Translations under genes and position numbers: made by a program | In this document: one piece after another, positions 26,841 through 38,311 of the stretch | How the letters are laid out: every line of letters begins with the position of its first letter | How positions within the stretch are numbered: the first letter of the stretch is position 1 | Notes under the pieces: generated by a model | What the model was told of the DNA's origin: nothing | The model's database searches: none | What the model saw: only the letters and a program-made list of their open reading frames with translations | NCBI GenBank assembly: GCA_903900265.1 | Contig: CAIUMM010000111.1 | Coordinates: 87,229 to 151,228 of the forward strand | Direction of reading: 5' to 3' | Origin: an uncultured Pseudomonadota bacterium | GTDB taxonomy: Bacteria > Myxococcota_A > UBA796 > SXON01 | Length of the DNA: 64,000 nucleotides

Positions 26841-28501
26841 CGCCGAACGCCAAGCGCGGTCACCGAGCGCATCAGCTCCGCGTAGTCTGCGGTCGGCCGA
26901 CCGCACGCCGAGCCCGAGCACGCCATCGCCATGCCCGCGGGCACGCCCTCGCTGACGCCGATCCACACGTGATCGGGGTGCGGGTCCGAGAGCCCAGCGA
27001 GCAAGAGCGGCGGGATCGGCCAACCGGCGCCGGCCACCTTGATGGTGACGATCGGCGCAGCGAGGCGCTCAGCGACCGCCGCAGCCGGAGCTGCGAAAAA
27101 CCCCCAGTCTTCGCTCTCAGCGAGCGCCGCGCGAGAGGCCTCCTCGGCCCGAATCCGCCATTCGCCGGGCACCCCCGCCGCGTGCAACAGCAGCGCGACC
27201 CGCGCGAACGCTGCGTTCCCATGGACATGACGCCGCGCGTGACGTAGCCGGCCGAGCCCCTCGGGCAGCCGGTCGTAGAGCCCCTGCCCTTCCCCCACCC
27301 GCAGGTTCAACCACGCCCACTCCATCACCCGCGCCGCGGCGCTCAGGCACGCATCGTCCCCGAAGGCCGCGCCCACGGCGTACATCCCCTCGGCGACCTG
27401 CACCTGATCTTCAAGCAGGCCGCTCACGCCGTTCGCGTGGCGGCTGACCCGTCCATCCGGCGCGATCATCGTCGACAAATGCGCGCTGGCGATCCGCGCC
27501 ACGCCGATGAGGCCGGGCCGGCCCAGCACCGCGCCGGCGCGCACCAGCGCCGCGATGATCAGCCCGTTCCATCCTGCGTAGACGGTCTGGTCTACCGGGG
27601 GCGGGTCGCTACGCTGCGCACGCGGCCGGCGATAGTAGCTTTCATCGGCGTCCTGACTCCCAAAAAACGCTCCGGTCTGCGGGTCATGCAGCGTAGCCAG
27701 CACCCAGCGTACGGCGCTCTCCAAGGTCGCCGCGCGCGGCTTCGCTTCCCGGGCGTAAACACCAAGTAGACGCCCATGATCCTCGAGCAGCTTCTCGTAG
27801 TGCGGCTCCATCCAGTCATCCTGGGTCGCATAGCGAAAAAACCCGCCTTCTTCGTGGTCATACATGCCCTTGGTCGCCATCGCGGCCATGGTTTTCGTCG
27901 CGGCCTCGCGCGACCAAGCGTCGTCGGTGCGATGGACGCGGTCGAGCAGCCAGTCCAACACCATCGGGTGCGGGAACTTCTGCATCTCGCCGAACCCGGC
28001 GTTGTAGGGGTCATAGGCCTCTTGAACGCGCGCGTAGATCACCGCGGCGTCCACAGCGCTGGTCCCCAGCACCGGCGCGGGCTCTGGCGCCAACGTCCAT
28101 CGCGAGGCGGGGTCCGACGCGCTCCGCAGCAGCGCCAGCAGCTCCATCCCCGGCACATAGGTGCGCCCGATGAGCACCTCTCCTGCAGCGTCAAGGATAG
28201 CAAAGGTGGGCCAACCTCCTTGGTTGTAGCGCTCGTTCACGTCAGGACGACGGTCGGTGTCTACGCGGATGCAGATGAACCGCTCCGCCAACAGGCTCGC
28301 GACGCCCGCCCAGGTGTAGCTGCCCTCGTCCATGACGTGGCACCAGTGACACCACGTGGCGCCAATGTGCAGGGCGATCGGCTTTTTTTCGTCCCGAGCG
28401 CGCTGCAGCGCCGCTTCGGACCACTCCAGCCACGGGATCGCCGGCTCCTGCGCGGGCGGTTTCGGGGCGGGCGTTGCGGGAGGAGGCGTCGGCTGGTTCA
28501 T
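26837..28501 (-). CDS. DUF255 thioredoxin-domain protein (YyaL/SSP411-like)
   Basis: The 554-residue protein has a Pro/Ala-rich N-terminal tail, then a thioredoxin-like DUF255 domain (about 25-150) with redox Cys51 and Cys54 (ATWCHWCHVMD). The rest is an (alpha/alpha)6-barrel-like domain similar to N-acylglucosamine 2-epimerases. YyaL/spermatogenesis-associated protein 20 homologues are widespread but their reaction is not established. It is shorter than typical members, which approach 650-700 residues, because the barrel is compact. It is the last gene of a six-gene operon, coupled by ATGA to the small gene upstream. Confidence 0.85.
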   Translation of the reverse strand: MNQPTPPPATPAPKPPAQEPAIPWLEWSEAALQRARDEKKPIALHIGATWCHWCHVMDEGSYTWAGVASLLAERFICIRVDTDRRPDVNERYNQGGWPTFAILDAAGEVLIGRTYVPGMELLALLRSASDPASRWTLAPEPAPVLGTSAVDAAVIYARVQEAYDPYNAGFGEMQKFPHPMVLDWLLDRVHRTDDAWSREAATKTMAAMATKGMYDHEEGGFFRYATQDDWMEPHYEKLLEDHGRLLGVYAREAKPRAATLESAVRWVLATLHDPQTGAFFGSQDADESYYRRPRAQRSDPPPVDQTVYAGWNGLIIAALVRAGAVLGRPGLIGVARIASAHLSTMIAPDGRVSRHANGVSGLLEDQVQVAEGMYAVGAAFGDDACLSAAARVMEWAWLNLRVGEGQGLYDRLPEGLGRLRHARRHVHGNAAFARVALLLHAAGVPGEWRIRAEEASRAALAESEDWGFFAAPAAAVAERLAAPIVTIKVAGAGWPIPPLLLAGLSDPHPDHVWIGVSEGVPAGMAMACSGSACGRPTADYAELMRSVTALGVRR

Positions 28502-28839
28502 CGTACTCTCGGAATTTTGTACCCGTGCATGCGGGCGTGTCGAAGGTCAGGCAGGCACCACATCAGCGCCGGCTCCCGTCGCAGCGAGGCGGTGACCCAT
28601 CCTTCGCGCACCTCGATCCCCGGACCGCGCCAGAGCATGTCCAGCAGCGAGCGCATGGTGTCGGGCAGCTCCACGAGCACGCCCACCGCCGTCGGTCCCG
28701 CGCCGGTACACGCGAGCACCGGGCTGCGGCGTGCGTCGAGCACCCAAACGCCGTCGGCGCGGGCGATTCGCGCCGACCCCACGCCGGGGCCAAGCACGGC
28801 GCCGGTAGTGCGCAACGGGTGCACAAAAACGTGGATCAA
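28498..28839 (-). CDS. Small hypothetical protein, possibly GGCT/AIG2-like
   Basis: The 113-residue product overlaps its neighbours on both sides by ATGA (28836-28839 and 28498-28501), strong evidence that it is a real gene. Its beta-rich sequence begins VFVHPLRTTGAVL and later has PVLACTGAGPTAVGVLVEL. That pattern resembles the small beta-barrel gamma-glutamylcyclotransferase fold, with the usual YGTLR replaced by HPLRT. Catalytic residues cannot be confirmed, so this is a weak fold guess. No signal peptide. Confidence 0.6.
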   Translation of the reverse strand: MIHVFVHPLRTTGAVLGPGVGSARIARADGVWVLDARRSPVLACTGAGPTAVGVLVELPDTMRSLLDMLWRGPGIEVREGWVTASLRREPALMWCLPDLRHARMHGYKIPRVR

Positions 28840-30359
28840 TCTCCTACACCGCGCACGCGAGCGACCAGCGCCTCGGCGAGCGGCTGAAGCGCCTCGTACA
28901 AGCCTCGATGCTCGGGATCGGTCTGCAAGCGATGAAAGAAAGCTTCGTCCAAGGTGATCCGCGACTCGATGCGCGTGAGCACGCCGATGGAGTCGGTGAG
29001 CTCCGCGAGCTCGCCCCAGTCCAAGCCGCCGCCGAGGTAGAACCAGCCGCGGCTGTGCGCCAACGTGCGCACCAGCAGCGAGAAGGAGACCGCGCGACCG
29101 CCCGACTCCACACTCAGATCCGAACCCTGCGAGCGCACTCGCACCCGTCCGCGGCGATCGAGCAGCCCCAACGCGGTCAGCAGCGCGACCGCCGGGGCGT
29201 TCTGCACCGCGCGATACCGCAGCGACACGCCATCGGCGATCGCGCGCGGCGGGGCCTCCCCGGGACGAACGAGCCCGCCGTGCACCACGAGCTTGCGATC
29301 CACCGGGGTGGGCGGCGCGGCGGCGTTGGCAGATTGCACCCGAAGCGCCCGGTTCAAGCCCGAGAGTCCGGTGGTCACCATGCGCAAGGAGGACGGGAAC
29401 GCGATCGCGAGGTTTCGCCGGTCCTGTGCGTCGAGAAACGCGACAGGCTCGGGATCGATCTCCGGCCCGGCGTCCCCCGCGACCGGCACGCTCGCCAGCG
29501 GCCGGTCAAACAACACGCGGGTGAGCCCCGCCGACACCGACGCCGCTCCAAACAGGCGCTGCAACCACGGTCGAAAGCGAGGGATGATCGGGGTGCGATC
29601 GGCGAGGTGCGCGAGCAGATGGACGCGAAATTCCGGATCCGACAGCGCGACGGTCACCGGAGACTCAGCGAGATCCTTCCGCTGGATCGCGCCGGGCGTG
29701 ACGATGAGCACGTCGCCCAACCGGCGCGCGTCCCCACGGCGCACCGCCATCGCGAGGTAGCCGCCGATGCCGCAGCGCTCGCCGCCGCTGCGGTCCAAGA
29801 TGGCGCGCAGCTGGGAGGGCGCGATCTCGCCGTGGTCCAGCAGCGCGCGCAGCAGCGCCGTGTAGACGTCCGGATTGTCGTCCAGCCCCGCGCGGAGATC
29901 GAGCGCAGCACGCGCCGGCAACGGCTGGGCCGGAAACTCCAAAAGGACCTGCCGCGGCAGCGCGGGCGGGGTCGTTCGGGCGGGCCGCGACAAGCGCCAG
30001 AGCGCGCGGGCTTGCCGCCGAGCGCGCGGCAAGGAAGGCTCTTCCGCCATGGTGGCGCGCAGCAACTTGGCAGGCTCAACCGGCCACATCGCCTTGAAAA
30101 ACGGGTGTTCGGACACCACTTCGGCCCAAAGCGCACGCCGTTTGCGCGAAGCGGCGATGCGCACACCCCGCGTGGTCAGCAGGATGTCGCCGTCCCACGT
30201 GAGCACGCCCAGCCACTCTCCGGCGTCCAGCGCGGCGTCGACCACGCGCACCTCCACGTCCAGCGCATCCGCGAGGGACCGGGCACGGCGGGTACCCGCG
30301 TAGATCCGCTCGAGCAGGAGCGTCAGGAGTCGCAGGTCGCCGGAGACAGGGAAAGCCAC
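28836..30359 (-). CDS. Hypothetical protein with winged-helix-like N-terminus
   Basis: The 507-residue soluble protein starts with about 75 residues that read like a winged helix (LLTLLLERIYAGTRR, then LADALDVEVRVVDAAL). Another possible winged-helix unit lies near residues 175-225 (ALLDHGEIAPSQLRAIL). The central region is Arg/Leu-rich and the C-terminus is helical. I do not recognise a family. It sits in the middle of an operon of lipoproteins and a thioredoxin-like protein and has no signal peptide. A DNA-binding role is possible but unproven. Confidence 0.65.
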   Translation of the reverse strand: MAFPVSGDLRLLTLLLERIYAGTRRARSLADALDVEVRVVDAALDAGEWLGVLTWDGDILLTTRGVRIAASRKRRALWAEVVSEHPFFKAMWPVEPAKLLRATMAEEPSLPRARRQARALWRLSRPARTTPPALPRQVLLEFPAQPLPARAALDLRAGLDDNPDVYTALLRALLDHGEIAPSQLRAILDRSGGERCGIGGYLAMAVRRGDARRLGDVLIVTPGAIQRKDLAESPVTVALSDPEFRVHLLAHLADRTPIIPRFRPWLQRLFGAASVSAGLTRVLFDRPLASVPVAGDAGPEIDPEPVAFLDAQDRRNLAIAFPSSLRMVTTGLSGLNRALRVQSANAAAPPTPVDRKLVVHGGLVRPGEAPPRAIADGVSLRYRAVQNAPAVALLTALGLLDRRGRVRVRSQGSDLSVESGGRAVSFSLLVRTLAHSRGWFYLGGGLDWGELAELTDSIGVLTRIESRITLDEAFFHRLQTDPEHRGLYEALQPLAEALVARVRGVGD

Positions 30360-30368
30360 CGGGTACGG

Positions 30369-31148
30369 CTATCCCCCGACGGGGCCGGGCGCCCCGTTCA
30401 AAGGCTTGATGTGCGCACCCGGAGGAGGCGCGATGTGGAAGGCTCCATCAGGCGGATCGGCGGGACGCCACGCGCCAAAGTCGATCTGCACCGAGGCATA
30501 GAGCGTCGGCAGCTCCGCCGCGAGTGTAGTTGGATACCGGCTTGTCGGATCCCCGTGGGTGAGCTCGGCGTGCAGCAAAACCCGACCGGCCGCATCCTGA
30601 GCAGCGACGTCCACAAGCCGGCTGGTGCGGGTGTCGAGCGCCGCGGTGAGGCGCGACCCATCGGGCGCTTGCCACCACCACGTCCATCCAAACGGGGGCG
30701 CCGCAGCTGCACCGCTTGGGGTGCCCAGCATCGCCGGGAGCTGCCCCACCAGCAGCGCGGTGAGCACGTCTAAGCCCGCCGCCCCGCCGGTCAGCGCGCG
30801 CAGCGTACGGTCCGCGCCCTCGCCCGCATAAAAGTTCTGCTGCGTCGCCAGCCACGCGTTCACGTCCTGGCCGTCACACGCGACGATCAGCACCGGCGGC
30901 CCGATCGGCCCGGCGACCTCGATGCGAAAATGATCGGGGGAGCGCACGACCAGCGCGCCCCATGCGGTCACGTCCTGATCCGACGTGTGAATGTGGATGC
31001 TGAACCGGTTGGAGACCGGCTCGGTGGCGGGCACCGCCATCGCGCGCGCGAGGAGGACCGCAGGATCCTGAGGGACCACGCTGGTCGGAACAGGCCGATG
31101 ACACGCCGCCAGCCCGGTCACGAACAGCAGGATTCCCAGCGCGCGCAA
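30369..31148 (-). CDS. LolB-like lipoprotein (tentative)
   Basis: From TTG 31148 the product has 259 residues and an ideal lipoprotein signal (VTGLAAC, Cys16). This start lies eight bases after the previous stop. In-frame ATGs at 31205 and 31253 would overlap the upstream gene and displace the signal inward, so TTG is preferred, though no strong ribosome site is visible. The mature part is beta-rich (FSIHIHTSDQDVTAWGALVV, then SPDHFRIEVAGPIGPPVL), recalling the half-barrel of LolA/LolB-type lipid carriers. That resemblance is weak. It is probably attached to the outer membrane. Confidence 0.62.
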   Translation of the reverse strand: MRALGILLFVTGLAACHRPVPTSVVPQDPAVLLARAMAVPATEPVSNRFSIHIHTSDQDVTAWGALVVRSPDHFRIEVAGPIGPPVLIVACDGQDVNAWLATQQNFYAGEGADRTLRALTGGAAGLDVLTALLVGQLPAMLGTPSGAAAAPPFGWTWWWQAPDGSRLTAALDTRTSRLVDVAAQDAAGRVLLHAELTHGDPTSRYPTTLAAELPTLYASVQIDFGAWRPADPPDGAFHIAPPPGAHIKPLNGAPGPVGG

Positions 31149-31155
31149 CGGAAGC

Positions 31156-31443
31156 TCAGAAGCTCCAGATGGAGTCGTCGTAGCAGACGCCCGCGGCGAT
31201 GTCATCGCAGGTCGAAGCGTTGAGGCAATCGAGCTCGGCTTGGAACGCATCAAGCTTCTGCATGTCGGCCCAACCGTCGTACAGATCCTGCTCGCTCCTG
31301 CAGGCTTCTTCGCACTCGTCGGTGCTCATGCGCTGCGTCGGCAGACCGTCGCACTCGACGACGTGCGCGCAGACGTCCGCGCACGAGGCGTCACAGCCTG
31401 TGAGCCCACAAGCCAGCGCGATCAGGAGGACGAAGGAGCGCAT
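31156..31443 (-). CDS. Small cysteine-rich lipoprotein A
   Basis: The 95-residue product has a lipoprotein signal (CGLTGC, Cys17). Its mature domain holds several cysteines in a regular pattern (CDASCADVCAHVVEC, CEEACRSEQ, C near 80-90), suggesting disulfide-linked helices. Its ATG shares one base with the previous stop (TGATG). It is similar in layout to the gene just upstream, so the two may be diverged duplicates. I do not recognise the family. Confidence 0.72.
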   Translation of the reverse strand: MRSFVLLIALACGLTGCDASCADVCAHVVECDGLPTQRMSTDECEEACRSEQDLYDGWADMQKLDAFQAELDCLNASTCDDIAAGVCYDDSIWSF

Positions 31444-31862
31444 CAGTTTGCGGGGAAATTCGTAGTCGGAGCGCAGTAGTTCTCTTTGAGATCCGTGCAC
31501 GCGCTCTCGGCCACGCAGTCCATCCAAAGCGCCGCTTGGGCGTCGTTGGCGAGACCCACGTCTTCATTTCCGGAGGTGCGCTCGTTGGGCGAGTAGTCCC
31601 CGGCCTCCCCCGCTTGACCCATCGCGCCTTCGCAGTGGTCCTCGCACATGTCGATCATGTCCTGCCGACCTTGATCCCCCGTGTGACCGGGCACCTGAAT
31701 GTTGCACTGTTCGGCTTGCTCCCCAAACAGCTTCGCGCAGGACGACTGGCAATCGTGCTGCGGGGCACACGCAGAGAGCAAGGTGGTCACCACCATCGCC
31801 AGCGCGACAGGAAGAGCGTAGGGGATGGTGGGCATCGTGGACATACTGAGGATTGCGCGCAT
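31443..31862 (-). CDS. Small cysteine-rich lipoprotein B
   Basis: The 139-residue product starts at ATG 31862, which has GGAG five bases upstream; the lipobox is LLSAC (Cys32). The mature part repeats the spacing seen in the next gene: CQSSCAKLFGEQAEQC, then CEDHCEGAMG, then two C-terminal Cys pairs. It is first in the six-gene operon running to 26837 and is divergent from a TetR gene across 114 bases. Function unknown; a disulfide-stabilised helical surface protein is the best structural guess. Confidence 0.72.
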   Translation of the reverse strand: MRAILSMSTMPTIPYALPVALAMVVTTLLSACAPQHDCQSSCAKLFGEQAEQCNIQVPGHTGDQGRQDMIDMCEDHCEGAMGQAGEAGDYSPNERTSGNEDVGLANDAQAALWMDCVAESACTDLKENYCAPTTNFPAN

Positions 31863-31941
31863 GCGTACTCCGGCCGAGCGCAAGTAACCTGCTTCGGCTG
31901 AAGAGACAGAAAAGAGGGCGCGACGACGGTGGTTCGTTGGG

Positions 31942-31976
31942 TTGACGGGCCATTGATAACTGATTAGTTAGTTATT
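31942..31976 (+). promoter_or_regulatory. Promoter and palindromic operator of the TetR gene
   Basis: TTGACG (31942-31947) is followed after 17 bases by TAGTTA (31965-31970). A near-perfect palindrome TAACT-GATT-AGTTA (31957-31970) covers the -10. The expected transcription start falls on the A of the tetR ATG, and no Shine-Dalgarno is visible, so the mRNA may be leaderless. The palindrome is a plausible autorepression site for this TetR protein. Confidence 0.55.
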
Positions 31977-32561
31977 ATGGCACGACCGAAGGCGATCTCC
32001 GACGAACAGCTCTTGGATGCCGCCCACGCGGCGTTCCTCGAACAGGGGTACGGCGTCCCGGTCAGCGCGATCGCGCGTCGCGCGGGTGTGTCGTCCGCCG
32101 CCGTGTTTCTGCGGTATCCCACCAAAGATGCGTTGTTCAAGCACGTGTTGCTGCGCGCCTTTCAGGATCAGGTCGTCGCCGCGCTCCCCGACGTCGAGAG
32201 CGAGCCCGATCCCGAGCGCGCCCTCACACGGCTGGCCAACACGATGCTCGCGTTCATGCGCCGCAACAGCGGCCTCGTGCTCCTGCGCGCCGCCGCGGGC
32301 TCGACCCGCATGTGCGCGTCCCCAGAGGACCGCGCGTTAGAAGCGCCCGCCGATGCCGTCGCCGGATGGTTCCAGCGCCAGATGGACGCCGGCCGCTTCC
32401 GAAGCTCCGACCCGCGCATCACCGCGCGGATCTTTTGCGCCACCCTCGGGCACTACGCGATGTCCGAAGCCGCCGGCATCCCGAACGGGCCACCGGTCGA
32501 TCCCGACACCTACATCGCGCACGCCGTCGCCTTCGCGCTGCACGGCCTGCTGCCGCGCTGA
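31977..32561 (+). CDS. TetR/AcrR family transcriptional regulator
   Basis: The 194-residue protein has a TetR N-terminal helix-turn-helix (residues 10-55: FLEQGYGVPVSAIARRAGVSSAAVFLRYPTKDALF in two halves) and a helical ligand-binding C-terminus. It precedes a complete RND efflux operon on the same strand, and similar regulators repress such pumps until an inducer binds. A palindrome overlapping its own promoter fits autoregulation. It probably also controls the pump genes and possibly the divergent lipoprotein operon. Inducer unknown. Confidence 0.9.
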   Translation: MARPKAISDEQLLDAAHAAFLEQGYGVPVSAIARRAGVSSAAVFLRYPTKDALFKHVLLRAFQDQVVAALPDVESEPDPERALTRLANTMLAFMRRNSGLVLLRAAAGSTRMCASPEDRALEAPADAVAGWFQRQMDAGRFRSSDPRITARIFCATLGHYAMSEAAGIPNGPPVDPDTYIAHAVAFALHGLLPR

Positions 32562-32585
32562 GCCCGCTCGCCTGGCGTTCTCCTC

Positions 32586-32627
32586 TACACCTCACCGCAT
32601 ACACCTCACCGCTTACACTTCACCGCT
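32586..32627 (+). repeat. Three tandem 14-bp direct repeats upstream of the efflux genes
   Basis: Three exactly adjacent units read TACACCTCACCGCA, TACACCTCACCGCT and TACACTTCACCGCT. They fill the space between the TetR stop and the adaptor ATG at 32652. Two changes separate the most different units. They could bind a regulator in tandem, or simply be a slippage product in a leader. They are not part of a coding frame. Confidence 0.85.
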
Positions 32628-32651
32628 CCCGAAACCGTTCCAGGAAGTTGA

Positions 32652-33734
32652 ATGTCCCCGTCTTCGTTGCCCTCGGCGCTGGTCATCGCGCTCTCCCTGC
32701 TCTCCATCGCGTGCAAGCCCACCACCGCTGAAAAAGAAGCGGTCAAAGAAGCCGTGATCGCCGTGACCACCGTGGCCGCGGCGACTCGCCCGATGCCCGA
32801 CACCGTCGCGCTGACCGGCGAGCTGGTCGCGTCCGCCGAAGCCCATGTCTCGGCGGACACCAACGGCGTCGTGACAGCGCTGAAGGTCGAGCGCGGCCAG
32901 CATGTGTCACGCGGCGATGTCATCGCCACCGTAGACGCCCGCACCGCGCAGCTAGGCGCCGACGCCGCGAGCGCCCAGAGCGCGCTGGCGCAGGTGCAGC
33001 TTAAGAACGCACAGGAAGAGTGCGCGCGCGCCGAGACCCTGCACCGCGACGGCGCGATGCCGAACGCGCAGTACGATCGCGCCATCACGCAGTGCGCTGC
33101 CCAAGCCCGGGCCGTTGAGGCCGCGCAGGCCAACGCCAGCCTCGCGGGGACGAACGCGGCAAAGTCGCAGATCCGCGCGCCCTTCAGCGGCACGGTCGGC
33201 GAAAAGCTCGTAGACGTCGGCGAATTCGTCGGCGCCGCCCAGCCTGTCGTCACGCTGTACACCGACGAGGCGCTGCGCGTGCGCTTCTCCGTGCCCGAGC
33301 GGCAGTCTGGCGCTGTGCACGAAGGCCAAACGGCGCGCTTTGAGGTCACGACATCGCCCGACGTGCAGCACGACGCGATCGTCCGGTACGTCAGCCCCGC
33401 GCTGCGGGCTCCCGCGCGGGACTTGGTGGTGGAAGCCGAAGTTCAGGACGCGACCGGGCTCAAGCCCGGCATGTACGCCCGCCTCGACCTCGCCGTCGAC
33501 GAGTCGCCCCGCGTGACCGTCCCCGACGCGGCGATCCACACCGAGGGCGCGGTCTCGACGATCTACGTCGTGCGCGGGGACCGCGCGTTTCGCACCGTCG
33601 TCCGTTTGGGCGGCAGCAAGGACGGCTCCACCTCCGTGCTCACCGACATCGCCGAGGGGGATCTCGTCGTGCTGAACCCACCCGAAACGCTCCACGATGG
33701 CGCGCAGGTCAACGCGACCGCAGGCGGGAACTGA
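32652..33734 (+). CDS. RND efflux periplasmic adaptor (lipoprotein)
   Basis: The 360-residue membrane fusion protein has a lipobox LSIAC (Cys21), then a barrel-sandwich hybrid split by a helical hairpin (about 95-165), a beta-barrel and a membrane-proximal domain. Family blocks include VSADTNGVVTALKVERGQHVSRGD and SQIRAPFSGTVGEKLVDVGEFV, quoted here in part. It links the inner-membrane pump to the outer-membrane channel encoded by the next two genes. Lipid anchoring of the adaptor is as in AcrA. One base separates its stop from the pump ATG. Confidence 0.95.
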   Translation: MSPSSLPSALVIALSLLSIACKPTTAEKEAVKEAVIAVTTVAAATRPMPDTVALTGELVASAEAHVSADTNGVVTALKVERGQHVSRGDVIATVDARTAQLGADAASAQSALAQVQLKNAQEECARAETLHRDGAMPNAQYDRAITQCAAQARAVEAAQANASLAGTNAAKSQIRAPFSGTVGEKLVDVGEFVGAAQPVVTLYTDEALRVRFSVPERQSGAVHEGQTARFEVTTSPDVQHDAIVRYVSPALRAPARDLVVEAEVQDATGLKPGMYARLDLAVDESPRVTVPDAAIHTEGAVSTIYVVRGDRAFRTVVRLGGSKDGSTSVLTDIAEGDLVVLNPPETLHDGAQVNATAGGN

Positions 33735-33735
33735 C

Positions 33736-36905
<3,170 letters not shown>

Positions 36906-36909
<4 letters not shown>

Positions 36910-38225
36910 TTCCGCTTCTGACCCTACACCTCGCTACCCTCGCTGTCGGCGCGCACACCGCTGCCGCCGCTACCCTTGAAGACGCCTGGAGCGAAGCGGA
37001 GACTCACGCTTCTGAGCTGGTGATCGTGAAAGAGCAGCGCGTGCAGACCGACCAGGCCACGACTTCGGCGTGGGCGATGCTCAGCCCCAAGCTGACGCTC
37101 GGCGGTAACTACACGCTGAACCAGCGAGAGACGGCGTTCGATCCCTCGAAGCTCTTTCCGACCGACGTCACCGACATGATCGAGCAGTTCACCGGCGAGC
37201 CGCTCGACATGGGCGATCCGCTGGTGATCAACAAGAAGCACTATCTGGACGCCAACCTGACGATCAGTCAGCCGCTGTTCTCGGCGCAGACGCTCCCGTA
37301 CCTGCGCAGCGCGCAGGCGACCCGCCGCGCCGGCCGCGCCAACGAAGACGCGGCGCGCGCGCAGATCCGCTTGGGCGTCGCTCGGGTGTACTGGGGTGCG
37401 TTGGTCGCCCGAGATGGCGAGAAGGTCGCGCAGGAAGGCGTCGAGCTCGCCAAACAACAAGCAGGCATCGCGGCCGCGCTCGTGGACGCGGGACAAGCGA
37501 CCGAGCAAACCCGGCTGCAGGCCAAAATTGCCGTGGCACGGGCAGAGCGCGACCTGTTGGCCGCTCACGCCCGCGCGAGCACCGCCAATGAGGCCTTGCA
37601 ACGCTACACCTCGCTGGACGCCGCGACCCACCTCGACGTGCCGGTCGCACCGACGCTGCCCTTTTCAACGGCCGAAGAAGCGCTGACGGCCTCGGCCGAT
37701 CGTCCCGAGTTTCTCGCAGCGGACAATCAGGCGCGCGCGGCGCGCTTGCAAGCCGCCACCGCGGACCTCGGATGGCTGCCGCGACTCGATGGGAGGTTCA
37801 TCGAGAGCTGGAGCCAGAACACCGGATTCAACGGCGAAAACACCAACTGGATGCTGACGTTGAACAGCACGTGGACGCTGTGGGACGGCGGAGCGCGCAT
37901 CGCCGACAGCAACCGGGCGCACAGCGCAGCGCGGATGACCGAAGCCAACGCCGACAATCTCCGCGAGACGGTGCGCGGCGAGGTGGTCAGCGCGTGGACG
38001 GAGTATCAACGCGCGACCGCTGCGCTGGCATCCGCCACCGAAGAGCGCGGCTACGCGGAAGAGAACGTGCGGCTCGCGAATGTGTCGCTGGCGGCAGGGA
38101 CGATCTCCTTTGTGGACGCCGAAGCGGCAGCGCTGGGCCTTTCCGCCGCAAAGCTGACCGAGCGCTCGGAGCAGATGGCGGCCGACCTCGCCGCACGCGC
38201 GTTGCTGGTCGCTGTAGGACGCTGA
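36906..38225 (+). CDS. TolC-family outer-membrane efflux protein
   Basis: The 439-residue product has a signal peptide (about 1-21) and long alpha-helical stretches. Two short beta regions are placed as in the TolC trimer protomer. Internal two-fold repetition typical of TolC is visible: helices near 25-60 and 240-280 each precede strand segments. ATG 36906 overlaps the pump stop by ATGA, so it completes the TetR / adaptor / pump / channel locus. The frame continues upstream inside the pump gene, so the later start is used. Confidence 0.92.
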
Positions 38226-38311
38226 AGCCGTAGGGGGTAGCGAGGAGTACGGATCCCCGCTTGCCGGTTGGGGGTTCTCGTGGCACCTTGAACGCAGTCT
38301 GTTGGAGTCCC

